Origin: Mesorhizobium sp.
GTDB taxonomy: Bacteria > Pseudomonadota > Alphaproteobacteria > Rhizobiales > Rhizobiaceae
Assembly (NCBI GenBank): GCA_004020315.1
Contig: SAQG01000021.1
Location: forward strand, 1-64,000
Reading direction: 5' to 3'
DNA length: 64,000 nucleotides
Below the pieces are notes generated by a model. It was not told the origin of the DNA. It searched no databases and worked only from the letters and a program-made list of their open reading frames with translations. Numbering within the stretch: position 1 is the first letter of the stretch; the number at the start of each line of letters is the position of its first letter. Shown here piece after piece: positions 50,352 to 59,488 of this stretch. The position numbers were made by a program, and so were the translations under genes.

Positions 50352-52172
50352 TCACGTCGCCGGAGCCAGCTCGGCGGTTCGCCGCAACGGCGCGAAGTCA
50401 TCGGGCGTCAACGTTTCTTTCTCGAGCAGCAGCTTGGCGCCAGCGCGCAGGTCGGTGATCCTTGCCCGGAGCACGTCCTTGGCACTGGCAAAGGCCTCCT
50501 CGATCATGCCGCGCACCGCCAAGTCGACTTCCCGAGCCGTAGCCTCCGAATAATCCTTCTTGTTCGGCAGGCCAGGGCCGTCACCCAGCCATTGCAGGCG
50601 CTGCTCTTCGAGAACGGCCTGCCCCACCGTCGGATCCATTCCAAAGCGGGTGACACACTGGCGGGCAATATCCGTGACCTTGGCGAGGTCGTCGGCCGCC
50701 CCAGTTGAGACTTCGCCGAATATGATTTCCTCAGCCGCACGGCCGCCCATCAGGACGACCATGCGGTCCTTCAGCTCACTGACCGTGATCAGAAACCGGT
50801 CCTCGGTCGGGCGCTGCATGGTGAAACCGAGAGCCCCTATCGAGCGCGGGATGATCGATACCTTGTGCACCGGATCGGCGCTTCGCCTCGCGACCGCAAC
50901 CAAGGCATGCCCCATTTCGTGAAAGGCGACACGCTCACGCTCCTGCGGTTTCAGCAATCGGCTTTTGCGTTCCGACCCTGCGACGATGCGCTCGACCGCA
51001 TTGGTAAAGTCATCCATCGTCACCTTGTCGGCGCCACGCCGCGTGGCGATGATGGCCGCCTCGTTGACGAGATTGGCAAGATCCGCGCCGCTGAAACCGG
51101 GCGTTATCGCGGCAATCTCGTCCGTGCTGACGCCAGGCGCGATTGAGACGTTCTTGATGTGGACCTTGACGATCGCCTCCCTGCCCTTGCGGTCGGGCCG
51201 GTCCAGAACGACCTGTCGGTCGAAGCGCCCGGCGCGCAGCAGGGCCGGATCGAGGATTTCAGGCCGATTGGTGGCAGCAAGCAGCACGATACCAACACGC
51301 GGATCGAAACCGTCGAGTTCCGACAGCAGTTGGTTCAAGGTCTGCTCTTTCTCGTCACCGCCGCCGTAGCCCGCAAATGGGCTGCGGGCGCGGCCGAGCG
51401 CGTCGAGTTCATCGATGAAGATGATGCAAGGCGCGGCCTGCCGGGCCTGCTCGAACAGGTCACGCACCCGGGCGGCACCCACGCCGACGAACATCTCGAC
51501 GAATTCCGAGCCGGATATGGAGAAGAAGGGCACGCCTGCCTCACCGGCGACGGCGCGCGCCATCAATGTCTTGCCGGTCCCAGGCGGCCCGACCAGCAGG
51601 ATGCCTTTCGGGATGCGAGCGCCGAGGCGGCCGTATCTGTCCTTGTCCTTGAGGAAGGAGACGATTTCCTGCAATTCGGCCTTGGCTTCGTCGACGCCAG
51701 CCACATCTTCAAACGTCACTCCGGTCTTGCGCTCCAGATAGACCTTGGCCTTCGACTTGCCGATATTGATCAGGCCGCCCATGCCTTGCCTGTCGGCGAA
51801 CCCGCGGAAAAAGAACGTCCAGATGCCGACGAAGATCAGCGCGGGCAATATCCAGGACAGAATTGTCGTCAGCCAGTTGCTGTCGGACGCCCCGGTGATC
51901 TTGACGCCGGCCTTCTCGAAAACCGCAACTGCCGCAGGGTCGACGCGATTGGCAAGAAACGTCGTCTTGCCATCCAGCGGCTCCTTGAACGCGCCCTCGA
52001 TCATGGTCTCGGTCAGTGTGACGGACGCAACCTTGCCTTCCTCGGTGAGGCGGATCACGTCACTGTAGGAGATGTGGGCAGTGTCGCGATAAGCGAACCA
52101 AACCTGAAACAGCTCAATAATCAGGAAAGCCACGATGACGTAGCCTATGTTGAAGGTGTGTTTGCGATCCAT
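50352..52172 (-). CDS. ftsH: ATP-dependent zinc metalloprotease FtsH, accessory copy
   Basis: A 606-residue membrane protease. Two membrane helices (~9-27 and ~102-123) flank a short periplasmic domain. The AAA domain has Walker A GPPGTGKT (195-202), Walker B IIFIDELDALG and the SRH. The zinc site is HEMGH (418-422). It degrades membrane and regulatory proteins. The periplasmic part diverges from housekeeping FtsH, so it is probably an extra stress-specific copy. The FNR box at 52230 predicts a 23-nt leader. Confidence 0.95.
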   Translation of the reverse strand: MDRKHTFNIGYVIVAFLIIELFQVWFAYRDTAHISYSDVIRLTEEGKVASVTLTETMIEGAFKEPLDGKTTFLANRVDPAAVAVFEKAGVKITGASDSNWLTTILSWILPALIFVGIWTFFFRGFADRQGMGGLINIGKSKAKVYLERKTGVTFEDVAGVDEAKAELQEIVSFLKDKDRYGRLGARIPKGILLVGPPGTGKTLMARAVAGEAGVPFFSISGSEFVEMFVGVGAARVRDLFEQARQAAPCIIFIDELDALGRARSPFAGYGGGDEKEQTLNQLLSELDGFDPRVGIVLLAATNRPEILDPALLRAGRFDRQVVLDRPDRKGREAIVKVHIKNVSIAPGVSTDEIAAITPGFSGADLANLVNEAAIIATRRGADKVTMDDFTNAVERIVAGSERKSRLLKPQERERVAFHEMGHALVAVARRSADPVHKVSIIPRSIGALGFTMQRPTEDRFLITVSELKDRMVVLMGGRAAEEIIFGEVSTGAADDLAKVTDIARQCVTRFGMDPTVGQAVLEEQRLQWLGDGPGLPNKKDYSEATAREVDLAVRGMIEEAFASAKDVLRARITDLRAGAKLLLEKETLTPDDFAPLRRTAELAPAT

Positions 52173-52229
52173 GACATCCCGCTGGCCGTTGTCTTGATCT
52201 GCAAAATGTCACAACCAACGGACGCGTCC

Positions 52230-52243
52230 TTGACGCGCATCAA
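52230..52243. promoter_or_regulatory. FNR/FixK box between ftsH and the 52279 gene
   Basis: TTGACGCGCATCAA. Toward minus it predicts transcription near 52195 (23-nt leader for ftsH). Toward plus it predicts 52278, directly before an ATG at 52279. Confidence 0.8.
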
Positions 52244-52278
52244 AGTGCAGATCGCTGCTGGCGACCATTGTGCTGGCG

Positions 52279-53340
52279 ATGATGGGACACCGGCAAATTG
52301 CAGACTTGGCGGAGAAGGTGCGCTTTCTGAGCGATCCGGCGGCATACGGTCGCGGAACTACTCATGTGGAAGCCCGCGAGACGCATATGTCCTGGGTCTT
52401 CCTCACGGACGAACTTGTCTACAAGCTCAAGAAACCGGTCAGGCATGCATTCCTGGATTTCAGCACGATCAGGAAGCGGCACCTCTACTGCAACGAGGAA
52501 TTGCGACTGAACGCTCGCCTCGCCGCTGAAACCTATCGGCGGGTCGTTCCTCTTTGCCGCGGCGCATCGGGCCATCTCGGCCTCGGCGGGAGCGGACGCG
52601 TCGTCGACTGGCTGGTGGAGATGAAGCGCCTGCCGCAATCAGATATGCTTGACGAGCGAATCGTCAGCGGTCGCCTGACCGCAGCGGAGATCAACAAGGT
52701 CGCCAGGACGCTGACGGCCTTCTATGCGCTAGGCCAGGCTGAAATCGCCGATGGCGGCGCCTATTTGCGTCACCTCACAGGAGAGCAGCGGATCAATCGC
52801 GCTATCCTGCTCCGGCCCGAACTCGCCTTGTCGGACATTGCTTCCGGCGCGCTGGTCATGGTCGACAGTCTGCTGCAGCGCCTGTGGCCCCGGATCGAAG
52901 CGCGCATTCTCAGCGGGGTCATCGTCGAAGGGCATGGCGACCTGCGCCCCGAACACGTCTGCCTGTGCCAGCCGCCCCAGATCATCGACTGCCTCGAGTT
53001 CAACCGGTCGATGCGCATCATCGACCCCTATGACGAGGTAAACTATCTCGGCCTGGAATGCGAAATGCTTGGCGCGCCCTGGATCCGGCCGCTGCTGGTC
53101 GAGGCCTTGCAGAACCGGCTGCCGGACCGCCCCAATGCCGATCTGCTCGCGCTTTATGGTGGGTTCCGGGCGCTGCTGAGAGCCCGTCTTTGCGTCGCGC
53201 ACCTCCTCGACAAGCCTGTTCGTCACCCTGAAAAATGGCGCCCGCTGGCAATCCGCTACATCCGGCAGACAGAGCGCGAGATTCTCAGTGTTCGATCCCC
53301 GTCAATTCGGAAATCGACCCCTGTGTATGGAGACGCCTGA
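52279..53340 (+). CDS. APH-like (COG2187) protein without kinase domain
   Basis: A 353-residue relative of the N-terminal domain of the gene at 1622: FLSDPAAYG, ETHMSWVFLTDELVYKLKKP, catalytic-loop-like VEGHGDLRPEHVCL (~216) and IDCLEFNRSMR (~238). The C-terminal P-loop kinase of the longer protein is absent. Starts at GTG 52270, ATG 52279 and ATG 52282 are all in frame; I chose 52279. The 3' end overlaps the convergent PRPP synthetase gene by 56 bases. Confidence 0.82.
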   Translation: MMGHRQIADLAEKVRFLSDPAAYGRGTTHVEARETHMSWVFLTDELVYKLKKPVRHAFLDFSTIRKRHLYCNEELRLNARLAAETYRRVVPLCRGASGHLGLGGSGRVVDWLVEMKRLPQSDMLDERIVSGRLTAAEINKVARTLTAFYALGQAEIADGGAYLRHLTGEQRINRAILLRPELALSDIASGALVMVDSLLQRLWPRIEARILSGVIVEGHGDLRPEHVCLCQPPQIIDCLEFNRSMRIIDPYDEVNYLGLECEMLGAPWIRPLLVEALQNRLPDRPNADLLALYGGFRALLRARLCVAHLLDKPVRHPEKWRPLAIRYIRQTEREILSVRSPSIRKSTPVYGDA

Positions 53341-54265
53341 TTGCTTTGCCGACCAGACGACCGATCGGCAGAATGTCCAAGGGCGCTTGCGGGTAACGAG
53401 CATTGGCGACTGCCGCCGAGTCCACGCTGTCAGTGACGATGATGCGGTCTATCGCCTGGCTGCCGAACAGCGCATCAGCGCCCTTGCCAAACAGTCCGTG
53501 CGCGGCGATAGCATAAACGGTCTTGGCGCCGCGTTCGCGGCAAGCCAGCGCGGCCCGCAGCATGGTGCCACCCGTACTGATCATGTCATCGACAATGAAG
53601 ACGGCCGAGCCCGAGACGTCGCCAGCAAACAGCTCTCCGGACACCAGGTTCCGGCTGCGACGCTTCTCCATGAAGCCGAATCCGATTTCTCTCCCGGTTT
53701 CCGCCTCCAGGGCCTCCTTGAGCAATTGAGCGCGCTTCACACCGCCACCGTCGGGTGAGAAGATCGTCACCGGCAGATCGCCGGTCAACTTGCCTATGAG
53801 GGGAGCGAAGAGCTTTCGCGTGTCGAGATGGACGCTCTCGCAGCGAAAGGCGTTCTGGAACGCCGCGAAATTATGGATATCGAGCGTGACGACCCGGTCG
53901 GGGCCCATTGCCTCGAAGAGCTGCGCGACATAGCGCGTGGTGACGGGGTCGCGCGCCTTGGTCTGCCGGTCCTTGCGCGCAAAGGCGAGATAGGGAACGA
54001 CCGCCGTTGTCTGTGCGGCGCCGTTCTCCTTGCACGTCGCCAGGAAGAACAGGAGCTTGCACAGCCTGTCGTTGGCCGACGCACCGCCACTTCCGGCGAG
54101 GCTGTGCAGCACATAGACGTCCTTGCCGCGCACGCTGACGAGCGGGCGCGACTTATGCTCCCCATCCTCGAAATCCCTCTCTTCATGCGGGTCGAGTTCG
54201 ATCGCGAGCGCCTGCGCTGCCGCTGCGCCGAGTTTTTCCGAGCCTTTGAGTGCGAAAAAACGCAT
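53285..54265 (-). CDS. prs: Ribose-phosphate pyrophosphokinase (PRPP synthetase)
   Basis: A 326-residue enzyme making PRPP from ribose 5-phosphate and ATP. Signature parts: FEDGEHKSRP, VVPYLAFARKDRQTK, the metal-binding VVTLDIHN, and the PRPP loop IVDDMISTGGTM. Sequence is divergent from housekeeping Prs, so it is probably a second, stress-expressed copy or a ribose-bisphosphate pathway variant. The start at 54265 (MRFFALKG) has no good Shine-Dalgarno, and the FNR box at 54299 would place transcription at 54264, suggesting a leaderless mRNA. Confidence 0.9.
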   Translation of the reverse strand: MRFFALKGSEKLGAAAAQALAIELDPHEERDFEDGEHKSRPLVSVRGKDVYVLHSLAGSGGASANDRLCKLLFFLATCKENGAAQTTAVVPYLAFARKDRQTKARDPVTTRYVAQLFEAMGPDRVVTLDIHNFAAFQNAFRCESVHLDTRKLFAPLIGKLTGDLPVTIFSPDGGGVKRAQLLKEALEAETGREIGFGFMEKRRSRNLVSGELFAGDVSGSAVFIVDDMISTGGTMLRAALACRERGAKTVYAIAAHGLFGKGADALFGSQAIDRIIVTDSVDSAAVANARYPQAPLDILPIGRLVGKAIRRLHTQGSISELTGIEH

Positions 54266-54298
54266 TTGTGCTTGTATCCAGTTTCGGGCATCGATGGA

Positions 54299-54312
54299 TT
54301 GATGCGCATCAA
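54299..54312. promoter_or_regulatory. FNR/FixK box between prs and the HhH gene
   Basis: TTGATGCGCATCAA, perfect. Toward minus it predicts a start at 54264, on the prs ATG. Toward plus it predicts 54347, 34 nt before ATG 54381. Confidence 0.82.
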
Positions 54313-54380
54313 GGATGCGGGCCGTCGAATGGCTTAGGAGCACCAATTGACAATCTTGAACTCCTGCGCTGGGGCAAGCC

Positions 54381-55293
54381 ATGCGGGAGCCGCTTCAGAC
54401 CACGACGCCGAACGCAGGCGTCAAGCCAATGAAGCCATTGGTGACGAAACCACTCCCTGAGAACATCGGGGTGGCAGCGAAACTCCGCGATTTTGCCGAT
54501 CTCCTCGATAGCCAGGGCGCAGACGGTTCCCGCGCGCGGGCTTACAGATCGGCGGCGGATGTAGTCGCCAAAAATGGAGCGGCCCTTGGACGAAATCCTG
54601 GCAAAGGACGGACGCGACGGCCTCGTCGCCCTCCCGGCAATCGGAACAGGCATAGCCGGTGCAATTGCGGAGATCATCGCGACAGGACGGTGGTCCCAAT
54701 TGGAAAGATTGCGCGGCGAGATGGACCCGGAGGCACTGTTCCGGTCGATCCCTGGCATCGGCCCACGATACGCGCACCGCCTCGCCGAGGACGCACAGCT
54801 CGAGAGCCTCGAAGACCTCGAAGCCGCGCTTCATAGCGGCGAGCTTCGTATCAAGGGAATCGGTCACAGGCGCAAGGAGATGCTGGCTGCGACCCTCGCC
54901 GAGCGACTCGGCAGAGTTCGGCTGGGAACGACACATCAGCCTCGACCCTTGCCACCTGTGTCGATGCTGCTCGATGTCGATCGCATGTATCGCGAAAAGG
55001 CGGCTGCTGGCGCGCTTCGCAAGATTGCGCCGAGACGCTTCAATCCGAAGGGCGAAGCATGGCTGCCGGTTCTGCATGCACGACACGACAACTGGCATTT
55101 CACCGCGTTCTTTTCGAACACCAGGCTGGCGCACGAACTGGCGAAGACGCATGACTGGGTCGTGATCTATTTCCAAGCCGAAGGCCAGCCGGAAGGGCGC
55201 TGCACAGTCGTCACCGAAACACATGGGCCGATGGCAGGCAAACGCGTCGTCCGGGGACGGGAAGACGAAAAGCAACTGAAGGAACCAGCGTGA
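54381..55293 (+). pseudogene. PolX-like helix-hairpin-helix protein, frameshifted
   Basis: An N-terminal DNA polymerase beta-like 8-kDa domain (PENIGVAAKLRDFADLLDSQ, RARAYRSAADVVA) is followed, in another frame, by MERPLDEILAKDG, two helix-hairpin-helix motifs (LPAIGTGIAGAIAEI and IPGIGPRYAHRLAE) and a C-terminal domain of unknown type. A run of five A at 54570-54574 contains one base too many; four A would give one continuous protein of ~300 residues. No polymerase catalytic Asp triad is seen, so it is a DNA-binding relative. The stop overlaps the DUF3775 start (TGATG). ATG 54430 is an alternative start. Confidence 0.75.
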
Positions 55294-55736
55294 TGAAAAG
55301 AGCAGCGACCAGGATTGGTGACGGCGAGACGGAACTCGAAGTTCCGCTCGAAACCGTATGCTTCATTATCATTAAGGCGCGCGAATTCGATGCCAAGGAT
55401 CCAGTTACCGAACCCAGCCCCGCCTCTAATCCGTCAGATGATCATTCCGCCGCGATCCTCGAGGATCATGACGACGACCCGGTCGTTGAAGAACTGCAGT
55501 CGCTGATTTCCGATCTTTCCATTGACGCACAGATCGACTTGGTGGCCCTGATGTGGTTGGGCCGCGACGATCATTCCGCCGAAGAATGGCAGAATGTCCG
55601 CTCGCAGGCGGCTGACGCACACAATGAGCATACGGCTGATTATCTTTGCGGGACACCGCTGCTTGCTGACCATCTCGCCGATGGTCTTTCGACACTCGGC
55701 TACTCCTGCGCCGAATATGAGGGCGAGCACCTTTAG
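55293..55736 (+). CDS. DUF3775 protein
   Basis: A 147-residue acidic soluble protein matching DUF3775: VCFIIIKAREFDAKDP near the N-terminus and LVALMWLGRDD, HTADYLCGTPLLADHLADGL in the C-terminal part. Function unknown. Its ATG overlaps the upstream stop (TGATG), so translation is coupled to the HhH gene. Confidence 0.85.
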   Translation: MKRAATRIGDGETELEVPLETVCFIIIKAREFDAKDPVTEPSPASNPSDDHSAAILEDHDDDPVVEELQSLISDLSIDAQIDLVALMWLGRDDHSAEEWQNVRSQAADAHNEHTADYLCGTPLLADHLADGLSTLGYSCAEYEGEHL

Positions 55737-56027
55737 TCACCAGTTGCGCCTTGCGCCTGCCGAACGAATGACGTTTTCATGCTGCGGTGCTCGCCTTTCG
55801 GCCATGCCTTCATCAGCGCATTCCCAAAGCACGGGACCATCGCAGGCGTGCTTCTCACGCCATTTCGGTCCTGGACCGCGCATATAGTAAAGCTCGGGCC
55901 GGTACGGGTCCAACAGATCTGTTACGAGTTCTTGCAGTGCACCGGCAATGCGCGTGGCACTCCAAGACGAGGCTCCAATGCCTACTGTAATGGCAATGGC
56001 TCTGGAAACCGAGTGTGTACAGAACAT
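55737..56027 (-). CDS. Small hypothetical protein
   Basis: A 96-residue protein (starts MFCTHSVSRAIAI, middle YYMRGPGPKWREKH) with no recognised family. AGGAG seven bases before ATG 56027 is the main support. It is convergent with the DUF3775 gene, directly abutting it. Confidence 0.45.
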   Translation of the reverse strand: MFCTHSVSRAIAITVGIGASSWSATRIAGALQELVTDLLDPYRPELYYMRGPGPKWREKHACDGPVLWECADEGMAERRAPQHENVIRSAGARRNW

Positions 56028-57136
56028 CAGTTTGCTCCTGCGTCAGCCTACAGCTCAGTTGGCGTCCGGAAACGATGAGGCACTTCGACTAAATTTCGGG
56101 ACGTCATCTGCCTTTGGATTTCACTGCAAACACAGCTGTCAAACAATTCGGTTATACCCTTAAGGGAACCTACTAAGTGCAATCGCGAGCGCCACTGTTC
56201 GGTCCGATGGCCTTTGCGGTCGTTCCACTCCGTCTCCAAGAGATGGTTCCTCTCACACTGGAGCTAAACGTTGCAAAAGCAGGGATGGCGGCCTTTTAAC
56301 CAGGCTCATGACGAGCGGCCGGAACGAACGCTTTGCTTCAACTCTAACAATCAGACCGATTTCCGGGCTGACTTTGACGAATAGCTGATGACGGCGGTCG
56401 CCTTTACCGTTGTCTTCGATCTTGAGACGCTTCCACAGCCTGACGAGATGAACCCGGCTGGCTTCGCACGTACACTTGCGGATCCGGCTAAACGGAGCCG
56501 GTTTTCGGCGGAAAGAGCGTGGTGTCCAGTCTGGCTGTGCCTATCGCACTCCTCGGCAGCTCGATACGTCGATTTGACGGTGCCGTTGGCGCTCCAACCG
56601 TTGCGGCCGATCGAGGGATCACAAGCCTTGTCGGCACAAGCGACACATCACACTTACGAGTTCCCTTTTTCTCTCTACGACGAATTGATTCACATCACGG
56701 CCAACCCAGAGCCGCTGGATCGGACTTGTCGCTACGCGATGCCGCGCACGCCTGAGCCGCCAAGTCTCTCTGACGCTGCGGCATGGGCGTTTTCTCTTGC
56801 AAGTCAGCTTCTTGCGCGACGATGATCTCCTAGTTTCGCCACCCTACTGATCGCATATCTGCCGCACCGATGGCATTTCCTCGTCTCATTGATGCGGATC
56901 AATGAGCCTGAGGACTGCAAACACTATGATGCAATTCTCGTCAGGCCGAGCCGACTTTGGTGACGCGGGCGCGATGAACCGGGCAAACGCGGATTCGCGA
57001 AGCAATGCACCAGTTCGGTGACGACACTTGGCGAGCGGGCCGCTGACCTCCAGCTCTAGCGCCTCCTGGGAGACCTAAAGGTGGAAGGGCGGAGGCGGCG
57101 GCACCTGTCGATCAACCCCTTTCGAGGATAAAAGCC
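56028..57136. other. Mostly non-coding stretch before hsp20
   Basis: One 145-codon frame at 56388-56825 lacks a ribosome site and family match and is not called. The FNR box at 56888 is the only clear signal. Confidence 0.45.
56888..56901 (+). promoter_or_regulatory. FNR/FixK box upstream of hsp20
   Basis: TTGATGCGGATCAA, identical to the box at 9662. It predicts transcription near 56936, leaving a 201-nt leader before hsp20, the longest in the window. Confidence 0.7.
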
Positions 57137-57676
57137 ATGGCTGAAGCTGCCACCAAACTGCCCATCAAATCAGAGAAAAGCACTGCGCCGGCGCCAGCCG
57201 GCAATTGGACAAGTCCGTTCGAAAGCCTGCGTCGCGAAATCGACCGACTGTTCGACGACTTCCATCCTTTCGATTTTCGCCTGCCATCGCCGCGCTCCAT
57301 ATTCGGCCGCGAACTGCCAACGCTGCGCTCCGCAGCTTGGCAGATCGCGCCGGCGATGGATCTTGTCGAAAAAGGCAAGGAGTATGAGATCACGGCCGAG
57401 CTGCCCGGTATCGACGAAAGGAATGTCGAGATCAAACTCGCCAACCGCACGCTGACGATCAAGGGTGAGAAGACCGAAGAGAAGGAAGAGAAGGACAACG
57501 ACTATTACCTGTCCGAGCGCCGTTATGGCTCCTTCCAGCGTTCATTCCAGCTGCCCGAAGGGGTCGACGCCGACAAGATCGATGCGAGCTTCGCCAAGGG
57601 CGTTCTGACGGTCAAGCTCCCCAAGACCGCCGAAGCCCAGAAGGCCGAAAAGAAGATCACGGTGAAGGCTGCCTGA
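57137..57676 (+). CDS. Small heat-shock protein Hsp20
   Basis: A 179-residue alpha-crystallin chaperone. N-terminal variable arm, then the alpha-crystallin domain (~75-165) with ITAELPGIDERNVEI, TLTIKGEKTEEKEE and GSFQRSFQLPEGVD, and the late GVLTVKLPK; C-terminal I-x-V (KKITVKAA). It prevents aggregation of unfolded proteins in the cytosol. GAGGA-like site before ATG 57137. A strong inverted repeat follows at 57692. Confidence 0.95.
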   Translation: MAEAATKLPIKSEKSTAPAPAGNWTSPFESLRREIDRLFDDFHPFDFRLPSPRSIFGRELPTLRSAAWQIAPAMDLVEKGKEYEITAELPGIDERNVEIKLANRTLTIKGEKTEEKEEKDNDYYLSERRYGSFQRSFQLPEGVDADKIDASFAKGVLTVKLPKTAEAQKAEKKITVKAA

Positions 57677-57691
57677 TTCCGTGATTGTTAG

Positions 57692-57722
57692 CTGTCAGCG
57701 CGTCGGTCCGACGCGCTGACAG
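57692..57722 (+). terminator. Strong hairpin after hsp20
   Basis: A perfect 15-bp inverted repeat (CTGTCAGCGCGTCGG with CCGACGCGCTGACAG around one T) begins 16 nt after the hsp20 stop. No T-run follows, so a terminator role is probable but not certain. Confidence 0.5.
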
Positions 57723-58145
57723 GTCCGACCTTGCTGGTGCCGGCGCTCCTCGAAAATGAACCAGTCCGCATACGGATGCGCTCTGGCTTCTGATGTGACG
57801 AAAACGCCTTAGCGCTTGGATCAGGTTTGGAATTTCACCAACTTCGCCCAGATTGGACAGCTTGCGTGCCTGAATATCCGCAACTTGGAGCTTTTGTTGT
57901 TCCCAACAAGCCTTCGATCAAACGCCGCCGTTCTGGATCGGTCTCATGCGCGAGCAAAACCTGGAAGTGGCTGATATTGGCCTTCGCAATGAAGCAGTCC
58001 GCGATATATCTGCTGCCCGGCCCGGATGCAGGCGAAGAGTTTACACTCTGAATCACGCCCGTCCTATCCTTCCTTTGGCACTCACACCCAGGGCGAGATG
58101 CGGCACCAATCGGTATGCCGCCTCGAACACCCCCCGCTGGCGTCG
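57723..58145. other. Intergenic stretch with possible minus-strand small gene
   Basis: Minus-strand codons from GTG 58056 to 57835 give a 73-residue frame (ADCFIAKANISHFQVLLAHE, RRRLIEGLL) that looks like a short rhizobial hypothetical family, with an AGGATAGGA site upstream. Not enough for a firm call. Confidence 0.4.
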
Positions 58146-58159
58146 TTGATGTAGATCAA
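58146..58159 (+). promoter_or_regulatory. FNR/FixK box for the LTXXQ-protein gene
   Basis: TTGATGTAGATCAA, perfect half-sites. It predicts transcription near 58194, 33 nt before ATG 58227. Confidence 0.83.
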
Positions 58160-58226
58160 CGCCGCCACCGCTGTTCTGCCGCTAGAATGATCCAATGCAA
58201 TAACCGATGAGATGGAGGTTAATCCG

Positions 58227-58796
58227 ATGCTTACTCCGATTTGGCGCAAGACCTTCGCCGCGGGGCTGATGCTCGCAGTTGCAGCAATGCCTGCCGTAGC
58301 CAGTGCTGAGGAAAACGATGCTGACTCTGGTTGGTGGCCCCGGTGGGGCATGGGCCGAATGATGATGGGCCAATGGGGCATGAGCGGGCCAATGGGCGGC
58401 TATGATTCAGGCGAGATGCTCGATCGAATCAATGGACGCCTTGCCTTCCTGAAGACGGAACTGAAGATCACCGACGAGCAGGCGCCATCCTGGAACGAGC
58501 TTGCTGTTGTGGTCCGCACGACAGCCGAGGCACACAACGAGTTGATGCGTGGCATGGTCAAGGAATTCCATGAAGGCGACTTCCTGGAAAAGCCTTTGCC
58601 GGAGCGGCTCGCTTACCAGCAAACGCATCTCGAAGCGCGCCTCGGACAGGTGAAATCGGTCCGGGCAGCAGTCGACAAATTGTACGCAATATTGAGCGAC
58701 GAACAGAAGAAATCAGCCGACGAGATTATTCTGCCGATGATGGGGCTGGGCATGGGTCGCAAAAGCGGCTTCGGTCCTGGAATGATGTTGAGATAG
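58227..58796 (+). CDS. Spy/CpxP-like periplasmic protein (LTXXQ family)
   Basis: A 189-residue exported protein: signal MLTPIWRKTFAAGLMLAVAA to about SAEEN, a Met/Trp/Gly-rich region (WWPRWGMGRMMMGQWGMSG) and a helical LTXXQ-like domain (LKTELKITDEQAPSWNEL; LYAILSDEQKKSADE). Spy-type proteins are ATP-independent periplasmic chaperones or metal sensors. ATG 58227 has GGAGG eight to twelve nt upstream; ATG 58212 is in frame. Met richness also fits copper binding. Confidence 0.85.
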   Translation: MLTPIWRKTFAAGLMLAVAAMPAVASAEENDADSGWWPRWGMGRMMMGQWGMSGPMGGYDSGEMLDRINGRLAFLKTELKITDEQAPSWNELAVVVRTTAEAHNELMRGMVKEFHEGDFLEKPLPERLAYQQTHLEARLGQVKSVRAAVDKLYAILSDEQKKSADEIILPMMGLGMGRKSGFGPGMMLR

Positions 58797-58862
58797 TGTC
58801 CATTCGCTTGGAAATTCTGCGCGCGAAGTCTGACGGGGACGATTTGTGGAGGGCTTGAAAGC

Positions 58863-59474
58863 ATGTTTCGGGTTCGGCTTCTTGGCTCAATATCCGTGCT
58901 CGTAACGCTCGGGATAAGCCAGGCAACCGGCGCAACCATCCTTCCAACACAGGTCGTTTACAGCAATTGGACCGAAGAGACCGAAGAGGCCAGGATCTGC
59001 GAGATCATTCTCGATGTCAGTAACCCGCCGTCGCGGGAAGTCGTCAAATTCATCATGCTTGCCGGTTACAACAAGTTCGACAGCGAAGTCTTGGCCGGCT
59101 TTCTCATGGCGGCGGCAGATATCATGACGATCGACAAATTCGAGATTGTGCAGATTTCGGATGCTGCCTTCAATTCCGGGGCATTCAGTTCCCTAGGACA
59201 GTTGGGCTATGAAATCTATGATGACGGCACGGTGATGGCGACGACAGATGACCCTCAAATCGCCACGCCATTCATCAGCGCAGTGCTCGCTGGCGATTAT
59301 GAGTTGAGTTTTTCCCGACCAGAACCAGGCGCCGGTGCACGGACCTACAAGATCATCCCTGCCCCGCCGGACGCTGTAACGAGCAATTTCATTGATTGCA
59401 TGGGCCGCGTTGAGGCTCAATCGAAGCTCGCTCGATTGTCCGCGTCGGCAAAAAGAAGCCCGCTGCCGGAGTGA
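58863..59474 (+). CDS. Exported hypothetical protein
   Basis: A 203-residue protein with signal peptide (MFRVRLLGSISVLVTLGISQATGA) and a mixed alpha/beta mature part with three cysteines (ARICEI, FIDCMGR). No family recognised. Start ATG 58863, 66 nt after the LTXXQ gene; co-transcription is possible. A hairpin overlaps its 3' end. Confidence 0.75.
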   Translation: MFRVRLLGSISVLVTLGISQATGATILPTQVVYSNWTEETEEARICEIILDVSNPPSREVVKFIMLAGYNKFDSEVLAGFLMAAADIMTIDKFEIVQISDAAFNSGAFSSLGQLGYEIYDDGTVMATTDDPQIATPFISAVLAGDYELSFSRPEPGAGARTYKIIPAPPDAVTSNFIDCMGRVEAQSKLARLSASAKRSPLPE

Positions 59475-59488
59475 GTAGGCAGCGGGCT
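59457..59488 (+). terminator. Hairpin overlapping the 59474 stop
   Basis: AGCCCGCTGCC (59457-59467) pairs with GGCAGCGGGCT (59478-59488) across a ten-base loop containing the stop codon. No T-run follows. Confidence 0.45.

Noticed and set aside
51159..52529. 456-codon open frame on plus strand
   Set aside because: Shadow of ftsH and the following gene.
56684..56697. TTGATTCACATCAC, a possible FNR box
   Set aside because: The second half-site lacks the final A and no gene starts at the required distance.
56388..56825. 145-codon open frame
   Set aside because: No Shine-Dalgarno, no family match, irregular composition; left uncalled, though an acquired gene cannot be excluded.
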